DNA of 64,000 nt from Temnothorax longispinosus (lineage: Eukaryota; Arthropoda; Insecta; Hymenoptera; Formicidae): the NCBI RefSeq assembly GCF_030848805.1, contig NC_092358.1, forward strand, positions 15,798,138 through 15,862,137, written 5' to 3'. Position 1 is the first letter of the stretch. Each line of letters starts with the position of its first letter. Made by a program: the position numbers and the translations under genes. Below are positions 1 through 8,552 of the stretch, one piece after another. Below the pieces are notes generated by a model. It had not been told where the DNA came from. It did no database searches and worked only from the letters and a program-made list of their open reading frames with translations.

Positions 1-637
1 GTACTGATATCATGCATTTTGTAGTGTTATGCATCCTCTTCTAAAAAGGGCATGTCATCCATATTCAAATCTATCGAAATATTGTTGTCGCTTTTTCCTC
101 AATGCGAATTAGTTCTCTTGTTGTGCTTACTTCATGACCGGCTGTCATGGTTTAAAAAAAATTGGCAATTATACCGTTCAATAAAGCAAGTTTCAGCTTT
201 AAGAATCTGTTTTTTGAATTGCAATACGATGATTTTTAAGGAAGTCATGAGCAATCAAAGTCAAAATGCTCATTTCTTGTTCAATCCACGATAAAAACTT
301 TCAAAAGTAGAGATTTCAAGCTTTAAAATCCTTTTTTTTTTTAATTTAAATTTTGTTCATTTTTAACAGTTACAGCTGCTTGAATTTTGCCTATTTTTAA
401 AGATAAATTTAGTGTTTTTTTTTAAATATCTGACACATTGAAGATAATGAAAGTGCTTCTAGCATGCTCGGATTTTAGATTTCGAATATGCAACAAAATC
501 AATATGTAAGTATTTCTTCAGAAAAATGCATCAACATTGGTTAGCGCTTAAACGTTAAATTTTCTTTTTCAGCGTTAAAAACTAAAGCTACAATTTATTT
601 AAACATTATTGGTGCAATAACTAGGTAAAACATCAAT

Positions 638-648
638 TTATATATATA

Positions 649-695
<47 letters not shown>
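638..695. repeat. (TA)n microsatellite
   Basis: A near-pure TA dinucleotide run. The first 810 bases of the window are otherwise AT-rich, with no coding or mobile-element signal that I can support. Confidence 0.9.
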
Positions 696-697
<2 letters not shown>

Positions 698-849
698 CTA
701 CATTGTATTTTTAAGGACTGTGATTTTAATTCATTTAGTTATGTGATATTATTTAATTTATTTACTCGATTATGTAGCTCTACTAAATTACAGTCTTTTG
801 AATCTGAATCCTTTAAACGAAATTGGACAATTCGTTGAATCTAAGTTTA

Positions 850-1892
850 TTAGATTTTATCTTTCTTCCTATTTTTATCCGACACTGTATACTTGTCGTA
901 ACTTTTCGTTGGATCAAAAGGTTTCTATCTACTCGCTGGAAAAATGTGTTTATTCCTCTCGTACCATGATCTAATGAGAAATAACATAAAAGATAATTAT
1001 ACAAAGTATTCTTTTAATGATAAATACCTAAGTAAAATTTTTCCCGCATGTGATTCTTCGGTTTCGACAGAAGCATCGTGCATAACACGAGTATCATCAT
1101 GAACGTCAAATGTGAACAGAGGTTCGCTTTTTCCTCGTGCCTAATCGCAATATTACATACATTAAAATAACATGCCAACATTGTGATATTGCTTCATAAG
1201 TTTTATCATTTAGTATCTTTACCTTAGTTACAATAAAATCGTAAAACGTATAATGGTGCGGTAATATAAGAAAGATCCTCCTTGACATACATTAACTGAT
1301 CGGCCATTACTGTTTTAAGCTCGCTGAATTCACGCCTCAGAACTTCTAAACATCTCTGAAGAAGCTGATAGATAAAATTACCTGTATCTGAAAATTTAAT
1401 TTATGCAGTAAAACATTATATATATATATCACGCCAATGTTACTCCAAAAGTGACACTGGAGTATTTTAATAACTTAAAAATTCTCTAAATTACTAAAAC
1501 ATTCACCTTTTTTCATTATAACACTCCAACGATGGCCATCAGATCCATCTCAATAACTGAATGAATTTCTTCTTCCTTCAACGCGTTCTGCTTTCTAGCC
1601 CATTCTTGCCTCAATTCTTCCTTAAGTTTATTTTCCTCCTCCTCCTTTTCCCTATCTGGCAAGAAACTTGTATCTACATCTGGATTTTTCTTAATCACGG
1701 GGCCATCAGATTGCACATTTTCTGACTGCGGGGATTTTTCGGCATTGTCTTCGTCAGAAGACATCTCAGCTTCATCTTCGTCTTCGTCCAGATTAAAAGA
1801 CAAAGCTTGAATCTGTCTCTTTTGTTTGTTCTTTTCTGTCTGCTTCGCCGCTAGCGTTTTTTTTCCTTTTCCTGCTCTTTTTCACGTTCCTT
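850..1892 (-). pseudogene. FAM50: Unprocessed FAM50/XAP5-family pseudogene (3' half)
   Basis: FAM50/XAP5 proteins are conserved nuclear proteins linked to chromatin and splicing. Four minus-strand exons follow the family order: 1892-1507 (residues KNPDVDTSFLPD and EELRQEW), 1387-1223 (QLMYVKEDL, then HHYTFYDFIVTK), 1140-1028 (FDVHDD, ESHAG) and 970-850 (SWYERNKHIFPASR, DKY). All junctions have AG acceptors and GT donors, so this is a genomic duplicate rather than a retrocopy. It is broken. An 8-A run at 1857-1864 is one base out of frame. A short deletion lies near 1555-1575. The conserved Trp after FSY is TGA (1550-1552). About 4 extra bases near 1268-1274 shift the frame. The Trp after PASR is TAG. 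The N-terminal half is not recognised upstream, where charged exon-like blocks and the Polinton lie. Sequencing error cannot explain this many lesions. The family call is from recognised motifs. Confidence 0.82.
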
Positions 1893-1928
1893 CTATCAAA
1901 GCATAAAACACTAGGCAAAAATCACATA

Positions 1929-1951
1929 ACATTCAGAGCAATGGGCAGAAA

Positions 1952-1956
<5 letters not shown>
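1929..1956 (-). other. Short 28S rRNA-like fragment
   Basis: About 28 bases match, with one clear mismatch, the 28S segment just upstream of the R2 site, which also occurs at 59473-59500 in this window. It lies in a presumed FAM50 intron against a CA microsatellite. It could be chance, or the stub of an rDNA-derived insertion. Confidence 0.45.
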
Positions 1957-1992
<36 letters not shown>

Positions 1993-2007
1993 ACACACAC
2001 ACACCAC
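1953..2007. repeat. (CA)n microsatellite
   Basis: A CA dinucleotide run with small interruptions, next to the 28S-like fragment. Confidence 0.9.
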
Positions 2008-2055
2008 ATAGTTATATACATAGATATATATGTAACTTTATATTCATATTTTTAA

Positions 2056-2094
2056 ATAACAAATTTTTTTACCGGAATTATCTGTATCTTTTTC
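2056..2094 (-). pseudogene. Charged exon-like block, part 3' of the Polinton
   Basis: On the minus strand this encodes EKDTDNSG and then meets a GT donor at the G-GTAAAAA junction. A sister block at 18511-18625 ends in the closely similar KDTEDSG followed by the same donor sequence. The other half of this block resumes at 17941, past the Polinton. The exon-like unit was therefore cut by that insertion. Whether it belonged to the FAM50 copy or to another Arg/Glu-rich gene is unclear. Confidence 0.55.
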
Positions 2095-2100
2095 CTTTTC
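2095..2100. repeat. 6-bp target-site duplication, left (CTTTTC)
   Basis: CTTTTC immediately precedes the left end of the Polinton and is repeated exactly at 17935-17940. Six-bp duplications are the Polinton hallmark and reflect its retroviral-type integrase. Confidence 0.95.
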
Positions 2101-3126
2101 AGTAGGTGTAGTAGGCGGGTTCAGACTCGGGAGCTCCGAGGGGGGGTGAGGGAGGAGGGGTATCGGATTTCGCGGGGGGGGGGGGGGGGGGGGAGGAGCG
2201 GGGTATCGGGTTACACAGGGATATCGGGTTACACAGGGGTATCGGGTTACACAAGGGTATCGGGTTACACAAGGGTATCGGATTTCGCGGGGAAGAGGGG
2301 GGGGGGAGGGGGGTTGACCTTGACATACCACCGGGATGAGTCACCGGGATGAATCACCGGGATGACTCACCCGCGCCGCGGGTTCGCGGTCGCGGTCGCG
2401 CCGCGGGGGCCGCGCGAGGGCCGCGCGAGGGTCCGCGGGAGCCGCGTGGGGGGTCCGCGGGGGCCGCGGAGTCCGTCGCGCCGCGGGGGCCTCGTTCGCA
2501 ACGACGCCGCTAGGCGGCGCACAATGGTAAGACTAACTCGATAGGGCACTGCGTAGTAGCGTGTTTTTTGTGTTTTTTTGTCGATGACGCATCGAACCTG
2601 TCGGGACACGTTCGTCGTAAACAACATTTTTCTAGGAAAAGGAGGGCGGTTATCGCGCGTAGACTAAACAATCGATTATCTCGTAGACTAAACAATCGAA
2701 CCTGTCGGGACACGTTCGACGTAAACAACATTTTTCTAGGAAAAAGGGGGCGGTTATCGCGCGTAGACTAAACAATCTATCTACGCAGTACGTGAAAGAC
2801 AAAGGAAAAAAATGACGTCATCGGGACGATGATCGACCCGATAACGCATCGAACCTGTCGGAACATGTTCGTCGTAAACAACGTATGATAAAAGTTAGGT
2901 ATAGGGAAGGACATGCACGCAAAAGAAAAATACATCGTTCGTTTTAGGGTGTAAAAAAAGCCTGTTTATTTAACTCTTCTTTTACACAATATATCTTACG
3001 TGCTAAAAAACTAAAGCTGCGAGCTCACAATCGATGAGCTGATTCGTATTGAACGCATCGCTAGCGTATATTGCATTCGACGCTTCCCTGGGATCCGTCA
3101 CGGTGGACGCGATATCGGAGAACTGC
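2101..3126. repeat. Polinton left terminal inverted repeat
   Basis: Pairs with 16903-17934 in inverse orientation. From the tip inward it holds a G-tract region, four 18-bp tandem units (GGGTATCGGGTTACACAG-like, about 2199-2283) flanked by GGATTTCGCGGGG, a CCGCGGGGG-rich tract (about 2370-2510), and repeated modules containing CCTGTCGGGACACGTTCG at about 2595, 2700 and 2855. The inner 124 bases encode the C-terminus of the leftmost gene. Open frames over 2044-2771 are by-products of these repeats. Confidence 0.95.
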
Positions 3127-3801
3127 GCAAATTTTGCATCGACCGCCGCAAGGATTCTGACCAAACGATCGAATCTCGCTTCGATGCACCGATCGAGATC
3201 GAACATACGATGCAGCGTCGATTCGGTCATCATCAAGCGTACGTTTACAGATTCGAGACGTATGAGTTTGATGTTATTAACCGTCATACAAACTCTCACC
3301 GTTAGCGGTCCAACATTTATAAAACTATGGATATCTTTGAAGTCGTTGCGAAAGAAATTCTGAATATTTCGTCGTTGCTCGTAGAGTGCCTTCCACGATT
3401 CGAGAGACAACAGCAGTTCCTTTCCTCGATGATCTCCAACGGCGATCTCCACATAGCTCGGTGGGCCCACATTGATGCCAATTTCGAGGAATTTGTATCC
3501 CGTAGCTGTCAGCGCGTATCGTCTGCTGAGTATACGTACTGCGCGACGGTCCCCCGAAATGCTGGATAAAAGAAATAAAAATAGTTTTTTGTATTTTTCA
3601 TAAGTATTACAATATGCAAAGATATAAAAACTGGGGGGAGACTCTATATGTTAATTTTCTCTCAAACGAAACTTACCTATTGCATCTGGCCTCATACGTT
3701 TGAGTTTCAACGTTGTGAATCGGCACGTAATAATTCACGGCATTCACGCGTTTTGCACCGTTGTTGCTGCTGCTGCTGTTGCATCCTTCAAAGGAGAACA
3801 T
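3003..3801 (-). CDS. Polinton protein of unknown function, two exons
   Basis: I read exons 3801-3677 and 3561-3003 joined over a 115-bp intron with a GTAAGT donor (3676-3671) and a CCAG acceptor (3562). The frame continues exactly and gives about 227 residues from an ATG at 3799-3801. Without the intron the second exon has only a GTG start. The N-terminus carries a Ser/Asn run, and the C-terminal half is rich in hydrophobic and charged heptad-like positions. I recognise no family. Polintons commonly carry lineage-specific genes at the ends. The last 41 codons lie in the left terminal repeat, so a promoterless copy of the gene's 3' end recurs at 16903-17025. The stop is followed by AT-rich sequence at the repeat boundary. 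Confidence 0.7.
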
Positions 3802-4091
3802 TTTTTCGCTCTCTAGGCTCTGAGAAGTTGTCCGTCAGTACAAGCGATCGCGACGAGACTGCTCATTTGAAATTACTCGAGTATACGCGATAACTCCAAA
3901 AAGTAATGATGTGGTGGTGGGGGAAGGAGGAGCGGGAGGGGGAATTAATGTTTATAGAACTGCGCAGTGGATTTTTTTTAGGAGAGAGGGAAGTAAAGCC
4001 TACTCTAACGGTGATGATGGAGGAGGGGAGTAAGAAATAAAACATAAAAAAGTTATATATAATATATTTATTAAAAAAAGATCGCAAATCT

Positions 4092-4688
4092 TTATGGCGT
4101 CGCGCGCGACCACCAATTAAATAGTTTTATTACATTTTGTAACGCGCAATTCTTTTCATGTTTTCCGCATCGCATAGTATTGGTGTCATCTAGTTTATTC
4201 AAAGATTCGATATCTTCGTAATGCGCGTCCAGAGTCTCGACGATTAGGTTTTTTCGCGCATAATTCTCCAGCAGATCCACCAGCCATTCTCGTTTCTGGC
4301 ATCCCTTGACGTACACGAGAGTCGGCATCTCGTCGTCATCGTCTTCTTCTTCTTCTTCTTCTTCTTCCATACCAAGCACGGCCGACGTAATCAGGCGTTT
4401 CACCATGCTGTACGGTACGTTTCCATCTTCCCATCGTAATCCATGGTGATTGTGAATCAACCAGGTAGCGCACGATTTATCGGATTTTGTGAGGAGATTC
4501 CACGGCATGGGGTACGTAAAGATATGATGCGTCAGAACGCAGCCTTTTCTCAGCACCGCCACCTCCTTCACGACAAATTTCATCCCGACGAGGAATCCTT
4601 GCAGGTCCACGAACGTTGGTACGGACATGACGAGATTTCTATATCTCTCTATCTCCCTCGTCGATGCGTCAATCGAGAGGAATGACAT
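4092..4688 (-). CDS. Conserved Polinton-type protein of unknown function
   Basis: About 198 residues from the ATG at 4688. The frame is open upstream to 4715, but only from a GTG. A TATA-like GTATAAAT on the minus strand (4727-4720) lies just upstream, so the true start could also be the ATG at 4628, giving MSVPTFVDLQGF. An N-terminal conserved-looking block (FVVKEVAVL, then a stretch with WLIHNHHGLRWEDG) is followed by an acidic Glu/Asp run and a block with VYVKGCQKREWLVDLL and a Cys/His group (CGKHEKNC). I recall similar uncharacterised proteins in arthropod Mavericks but cannot name a function. The Cys/His group could bind zinc. It is separated from the capsid cluster by a 115-bp purine-rich spacer. 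Confidence 0.75.
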   Translation of the reverse strand: MSFLSIDASTREIERYRNLVMSVPTFVDLQGFLVGMKFVVKEVAVLRKGCVLTHHIFTYPMPWNLLTKSDKSCATWLIHNHHGLRWEDGNVPYSMVKRLITSAVLGMEEEEEEEEDDDDEMPTLVYVKGCQKREWLVDLLENYARKNLIVETLDAHYEDIESLNKLDDTNTMRCGKHEKNCALQNVIKLFNWWSRATP

Positions 4689-4719
4689 GCAACTCTGCGA
4701 ACCGTCTCGCGACACTCTG

Positions 4720-4727
4720 ATTTATAC
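4720..4727 (-). promoter_or_regulatory. TATA-like box upstream of the 4092-4688 gene
   Basis: GTATAAAT read on the minus strand, about 32 bases before the ATG at 4688. The spacing suggests a very short leader or use of the downstream ATG at 4628. The call is based on motif and spacing only. Confidence 0.4.
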
Positions 4728-4829
4728 TTCCCCCTCCCTCCTTCCCTTGCCCCTCTAAATAATTGTATCGGAGACTGATGGAAAGAGAGAGAGAGAAAAT
4801 AATATTCACGTCGACGTTGCCGCGAACAC

Positions 4830-6032
4830 TCAGACTATTTTGCGCACCACGTTCGTCAACGGGTTGTACTCAATCACGCGGTCGTGTATGATGAGACAGT
4901 ACGCGGAGGTATTCGGCGGTACGTTCTCCATGCAGTCGAATTCTATTCTGACATCCACGGTGGCGTTTTTGACGGATTCGTTTTGGCGGGAGCAATCGAT
5001 GATCACGAACGGGCCGTTACGTAGAAAAGTCGAGACGGTGAGACTCGGCTCGAGATATTCGTATCCGTAGTAACCCTTGCAGAAACGCGCATACATATCG
5101 TACAGAATCGCCCATCTGTGTTTGCCAAAGTCCAAATTCAGATCGTCGTACGGATAAACTTCCGAGTTTAGATAGAGTTTTACGTTGGTCAAGTTGCAGT
5201 CGTCGAATCGGCTTGTGTCGGCTGACATGACATTCTTCCGACCCGTCTGCAGAGCGAAGACGACGTATCGCGGTTTCTCGAGCTGGGTCGCGGTCTTAAT
5301 GGCCCACGAGTGCTTGGTCGTGTTCTGCAACAGGGGATACTCGTACAGATCCCACGAACGGAAACCCATACTTAGATATCGTCCGTCTTCCAAGGCGCGC
5401 AGCATCGACAGCTTGTTGATCTCGTTCAATACCACGTGAGGCATTCGCCATTGTATCTTGAGTATTTTGATAGTAGGCTCCAACGCGAGACTTCCCACCA
5501 GGGAATTGTTGTCGTTGCGCGCTCGTATCAAGATCAATTCGTGACGAGCGTTGATCACCACGCGTTTGTAATCCTCGCAAAATCCCAGTAACAAGTTGAG
5601 CGGTACGCAGAAATTGAAATATCCGTTCGGATTATTATGTGGTTCCCAGCCCGCGTTTCGCAGGATCACGCTTCTGTCGGACGATACCGTAACGTAGTTC
5701 TTCAGCGTGCTGGTTATTCCTACGTTTCTGCAACGATCAATCTCCATACCGTCGAGCTCGTATCGAATCTCATCGAACATAAACGCGACGCAATTAGTAC
5801 CCAATACCACATTATCGACTTGGTCGGCTGCTCTGGTCACCGTCAATGTTCCTTCGATGTAGAGAAAACTTTCGCACGGCAACGTATACAGATCCTGCTG
5901 TTGTATGGGTATTCGTATCTCGTCGCTATAATCAAACGTTGTGTTGGCGTACGGGTTGTACGTGTGAGTCTCGATCTTGACGATGCGATCGTCAAAGACC
6001 GGCTCGCTTCCGATGTTGAGAATTTCAGTCAT
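4830..6032 (-). CDS. Candidate major capsid protein (Polinton)
   Basis: 400 residues from an ATG at 6032, only 3 bases after the stop of the small gene upstream. This suggests a compact, perhaps polycistronic, morphogenetic block. The sequence is beta-rich with few Lys runs. It contains DYSDEIRIPIQQQDLYTLP near residue 35 and a C-terminal VIIDCSRQNESVKNATVDVR. This matches the abundant arthropod/nematode Maverick protein often labelled F54H12.2-like. Polintons encode a double-jelly-roll major capsid protein, and length, position and composition fit that role. The fold itself cannot be confirmed by eye, so the capsid assignment is inference. The frame is intact. Confidence 0.72.
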   Translation of the reverse strand: MTEILNIGSEPVFDDRIVKIETHTYNPYANTTFDYSDEIRIPIQQQDLYTLPCESFLYIEGTLTVTRAADQVDNVVLGTNCVAFMFDEIRYELDGMEIDRCRNVGITSTLKNYVTVSSDRSVILRNAGWEPHNNPNGYFNFCVPLNLLLGFCEDYKRVVINARHELILIRARNDNNSLVGSLALEPTIKILKIQWRMPHVVLNEINKLSMLRALEDGRYLSMGFRSWDLYEYPLLQNTTKHSWAIKTATQLEKPRYVVFALQTGRKNVMSADTSRFDDCNLTNVKLYLNSEVYPYDDLNLDFGKHRWAILYDMYARFCKGYYGYEYLEPSLTVSTFLRNGPFVIIDCSRQNESVKNATVDVRIEFDCMENVPPNTSAYCLIIHDRVIEYNPLTNVVRKIV

Positions 6033-6035
6033 CGT

Positions 6036-6215
6036 TCAGATGTTTCGCACCGCGAATCCCAGAGATTGTAAAAACTTAACGTTCGACGCGTTGAGCTTCT
6101 TTCTCGTCGCTTGTTTAACGCCACCGAATGTCGACTTGACGATATCGTCGATCGGTGCAGCCGTAAAGATATTACTGTTATCTGTCGCGTGCTCCGAGTC
6201 GTTCAACACTAGCAT
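6036..6215 (-). CDS. Small conserved Polinton protein
   Basis: 59 residues from the ATG at 6215. The frame opens further to 6245 only with GTG. It is wedged between the two capsid-type genes, 45 bases after the 278-frame stop and 3 bases before the 400-residue gene. The C-terminus carries LNASNVKFLQSLGFAV, a motif I recognise from small proteins next to Maverick capsid genes. Function is unknown; a small structural or scaffolding protein is plausible from position alone. Confidence 0.6.
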   Translation of the reverse strand: MLVLNDSEHATDNSNIFTAAPIDDIVKSTFGGVKQATRKKLNASNVKFLQSLGFAVRNI

Positions 6216-6260
6216 CTCATGTGTCGCGCGTACACTCACGCTCACGCATACACTGGCGCG

Positions 6261-7058
6261 TTATCGCTCTCGCCGTCGTACGTGCAATCTGACGGTGATC
6301 TCTTCTCCGCGAAAATCGAGCAATCGTCCGTCTTGATCAGCGACGCGTATCGTTAGATTTGTAACGCTCCGCGCGATGATCGGCAGATAAATGATCTGCG
6401 CCGGCGTTTCCGATATCTTATATCCCGGTGGTACGCTCGGTGAAAATTCATGTATCGTATGAACACGTTTGCCGTTGCTGTACGCACCCGCGGTCACGTT
6501 ACACTCCACGCGGATAATGTTTACGTTGATAATATTAATCGGTGCGTCCGATTCGTGCCACTGTCCCGGCTGCAATATACGCGTCGACGAGAATCCCAAC
6601 AGCGATCCGACGTTGTTTGGTTTGTTAAAATTCACTCTGAAAGCGCACTTGATCTCGCTCTTCATCGTATTGTAATTGGCACGAAGCACTATCGGGTATT
6701 CCGCGACCTCGTCTTCGTAGCCGTTCGCGCGAACGGTCTCCTCTCGCGCGATATCCGCGATCGACGTACGACGATCGTCGTTGGAACGAACCACGCGTCG
6801 CGGACGTTTACGTGAAATTTCACGTTTCAAAAATTCATGTATGGCTCGTATCTCGTACGATCCCTCGGGAATCGTAATTTCCGTGTCATCCTCGTCGAAA
6901 TAAAATTTATTATTCGAAGAATTCACGTTCGGAATCGTGTGATAAGTCTCGAAACACGTTAGACCGAGCTCGTAGTCACCGTCGCTCAGATCCACGGCGG
7001 GAAAATAGTGCTCCGCGAGGATGCTACTCTTCCCGGTCAGCGTAAACGTTATAGACAT
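6261..7058 (-). CDS. Candidate minor capsid (penton-like) protein
   Basis: 265 residues from the ATG at 7058, giving MSITFTLTG. The frame is open to 7097 but only with a GTG start, and promoter-like elements (7081-7118) place transcription start between them. The N-terminal half has DLSDGDYELGLTCFETYHTI and a following ITIPEGSYEIRAIHEFL, typical of a widespread arthropod Maverick protein. The rest is beta-rich. Polintons carry a single-jelly-roll minor capsid protein next to the major one. Position and character fit, but the fold is inferred. Confidence 0.65.
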   Translation of the reverse strand: MSITFTLTGKSSILAEHYFPAVDLSDGDYELGLTCFETYHTIPNVNSSNNKFYFDEDDTEITIPEGSYEIRAIHEFLKREISRKRPRRVVRSNDDRRTSIADIAREETVRANGYEDEVAEYPIVLRANYNTMKSEIKCAFRVNFNKPNNVGSLLGFSSTRILQPGQWHESDAPINIINVNIIRVECNVTAGAYSNGKRVHTIHEFSPSVPPGYKISETPAQIIYLPIIARSVTNLTIRVADQDGRLLDFRGEEITVRLHVRRRER

Positions 7059-7080
7059 ATCGGCGGAAGCTGGTCGACGA

Positions 7081-7118
7081 ACACTGAGTCTCCGCACGGC
7101 GCGTTGTCAGGTTTTAAA
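7081..7118 (-). promoter_or_regulatory. Promoter-like TTTAAA and TCAGTG initiator
   Basis: On the minus strand a TTTAAA element near 7115 lies about 30 bases upstream of TCAGTG (7086-7081), which matches the arthropod initiator. The first ATG downstream is 7058, and this decided the start of the candidate minor capsid gene. Motif evidence only. Confidence 0.45.
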
Positions 7119-8210
7119 TTAACGCCGATCGTCATCAATCGTCCGGAGAAATTGCAAGCACAACTGGCCACAGATGCTCTGATCGTAGCGCTGATAAGAC
7201 GTATGATTGTACTCAATTTTCGTCACGCTCGGTCCGAAATATCGCACCAGTTCTTTCGGTGGTCGAAGATTGCCGAAACTGTCGAAATATACGACTCGAT
7301 CTCCCCTCTTGGCGTACGCTACCCAATGAGTACCGGGGCCGGCTGCATCGTCCAAATTCACGATACCGCTCTCGTTTCGACGTACACCATCGACGATCGG
7401 TAACGAATCACGCATGAAAACACCTCTGAAGAACGGTACGCGCATTCGCCTTGCCAGTCGACTCAATTGTACGTTAGTCGTAACACCCGTGGGCATATTT
7501 AACGTCTTCTTTGATGTTTTTTTTTTTTTAATCTTCAACGCTACTCCTCGCCCGCGTTTGTGTGGGCCGAGATACAATCCTTGTCCATATTTGTACGGAG
7601 CGAGATAAAGTCCGCGACCTTCCATGGCGCGATTGTGACGTTGCGTCTCTTCCAGCTGACGTCGCGCGGCTTTGCTAGCGTTCATCGCCGTTGTAATTCC
7701 GGCCGCTCCGCCGGCCAGAGAACCGAGAACTCCCAACAACGGTAGAATCGGCAATACGCCGCCTCGTTTCGCTGCCGGAAGTATCCGTTTTTTCGAATCC
7801 GCTCTCTTCTTCATCTTCATCTTCGTCTGGGTCTTCGCCTTTGTCTTCGCCTTTATTTTCAAACCCATTCCGAGCTTCGTCTTAGCCTTCATGGCCGCCC
7901 AGACGGCTGTAGCGGCAGCTCTCTCTCCGAGAGTCGAATCTTTCGCGATGACGCGTCCCAACGCTCTTTCGGCGAGTATCTCGTCCGCCGCGTGTCTCTC
8001 GGTGAGGCCTTTGTTACGCGAATAGTATATGTCGTGCTCGCGACACGCCGCGTCCAATAGATTTACACCCGGATCACCTCTAGCCAATCGTTCTCGCAAA
8101 CGAGTTCCCGGACCGCAATACTGATAGCCAGGAATGTGCAGTTCGAACGGAAGTGCACCTATCGCGCGATTAAACAGGCCTCTACCTGTTTTAATTTTTT
8201 TCGTTGACAT
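7119..8210 (-). CDS. Fused phospholipase A2-like and adenovirus-type cysteine protease
   Basis: 363 residues from the ATG at 8210; the frame extends to 8264 with GTG only. Residue numbers here count from the 8264 frame start. Residues 45-85 hold a parvovirus-VP1-like phospholipase A2 core: YCGPGT (49-54) as calcium loop and REHDIYY (His77-Asp78) as catalytic helix. Residues 125-165 are a Lys-rich basic stretch. Residues 168-195 are a hydrophobic Gly/Ala/Leu segment, like adenoviral core or membrane-lytic peptides. Residues 305-375 are the maturation protease: GTHWVAY (His313), YFDSFG (Asp328), Gln358 and SICGQLC (Cys365). Two sites match the adenovirus protease consensus, MEGR-G at 214-218 and LAGG-A at 183-187, so self-processing into entry and protease parts is plausible. 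It overlaps the next gene by 52 bases. Confidence 0.88.
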   Translation of the reverse strand: MSTKKIKTGRGLFNRAIGALPFELHIPGYQYCGPGTRLRERLARGDPGVNLLDAACREHDIYYSRNKGLTERHAADEILAERALGRVIAKDSTLGERAAATAVWAAMKAKTKLGMGLKIKAKTKAKTQTKMKMKKRADSKKRILPAAKRGGVLPILPLLGVLGSLAGGAAGITTAMNASKAARRQLEETQRHNRAMEGRGLYLAPYKYGQGLYLGPHKRGRGVALKIKKKKTSKKTLNMPTGVTTNVQLSRLARRMRVPFFRGVFMRDSLPIVDGVRRNESGIVNLDDAAGPGTHWVAYAKRGDRVVYFDSFGNLRPPKELVRYFGPSVTKIEYNHTSYQRYDQSICGQLCLQFLRTIDDDRR

Positions 8211-8458
8211 TCGCCGCAATCCTTTATCAATGGCGCGGGACCGTCGATGTGCGTTCGCTGCCACGGTTGATTGTAATGTGCGTCACAGCGACGATAGGTC
8301 TGAACCTCCAAATCCGCCTTTATATGCTGCGGAAGCTTATCCCACACATAGTAGACGTGATCACCACACACTTGCAATAAAACGGCTTTCGGTACGAATT
8401 GCAGCTGTTCGGCGCTAAAATCGCGAATGTCCGAAGGTCTCGACAGCAGGACGAACAT
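8159..8458 (-). CDS. Small conserved Polinton protein with Cys/His motifs
   Basis: 99 residues from the ATG at 8458. The track frame reaches 8491 with a GTG that overlaps the divergent TATA box, so I prefer the ATG. It contains PSDIRDFSAEQLQFVPKAVL, then YRRCDAHYNQ and a near-terminal THIDGPAPLIKDCGECQ. The CxxH and CxxC pairs could form a small zinc site. Similar proteins are familiar in arthropod Mavericks, but the function is unknown. Its 3' end overlaps the start of the phospholipase/protease gene in another frame, which suggests tight coupling of the two messages. Confidence 0.65.
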   Translation of the reverse strand: MFVLLSRPSDIRDFSAEQLQFVPKAVLLQVCGDHVYYVWDKLPQHIKADLEVQTYRRCDAHYNQPWQRTHIDGPAPLIKDCGECQRKKLKQVEACLIAR

Positions 8459-8492
8459 CTTTGCGACTGAGCGATTCGCGATGCCGCGCACC

Positions 8493-8531
8493 TATAAATA
8501 GACGTTCGAACGAGAAAGTTCGATTCATTCG
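8493..8531 (+). promoter_or_regulatory. TATA and initiator of the ATPase gene
   Basis: TATAAATA at 8493-8500 is followed about 32 bases later by TCATTC, near the arthropod initiator consensus. The ATPase ATG is at 8553. The 94-base gap to the minus-strand ATG at 8458 makes this a divergent control region. Confidence 0.55.
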
Positions 8532-8552
8532 TACAAAGTGTGAGGAAAAAAA

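Noticed and set aside
813..1004. 63-codon minus frame
   Set aside because: Wrong frame over the last FAM50-like exon.
2044..2771. Several open frames of 60-95 codons in both Polinton ends
   Set aside because: They are translations of simple GC-rich and 18-bp repeats, occur in all frames and recur in mirror image at 17258-17914.
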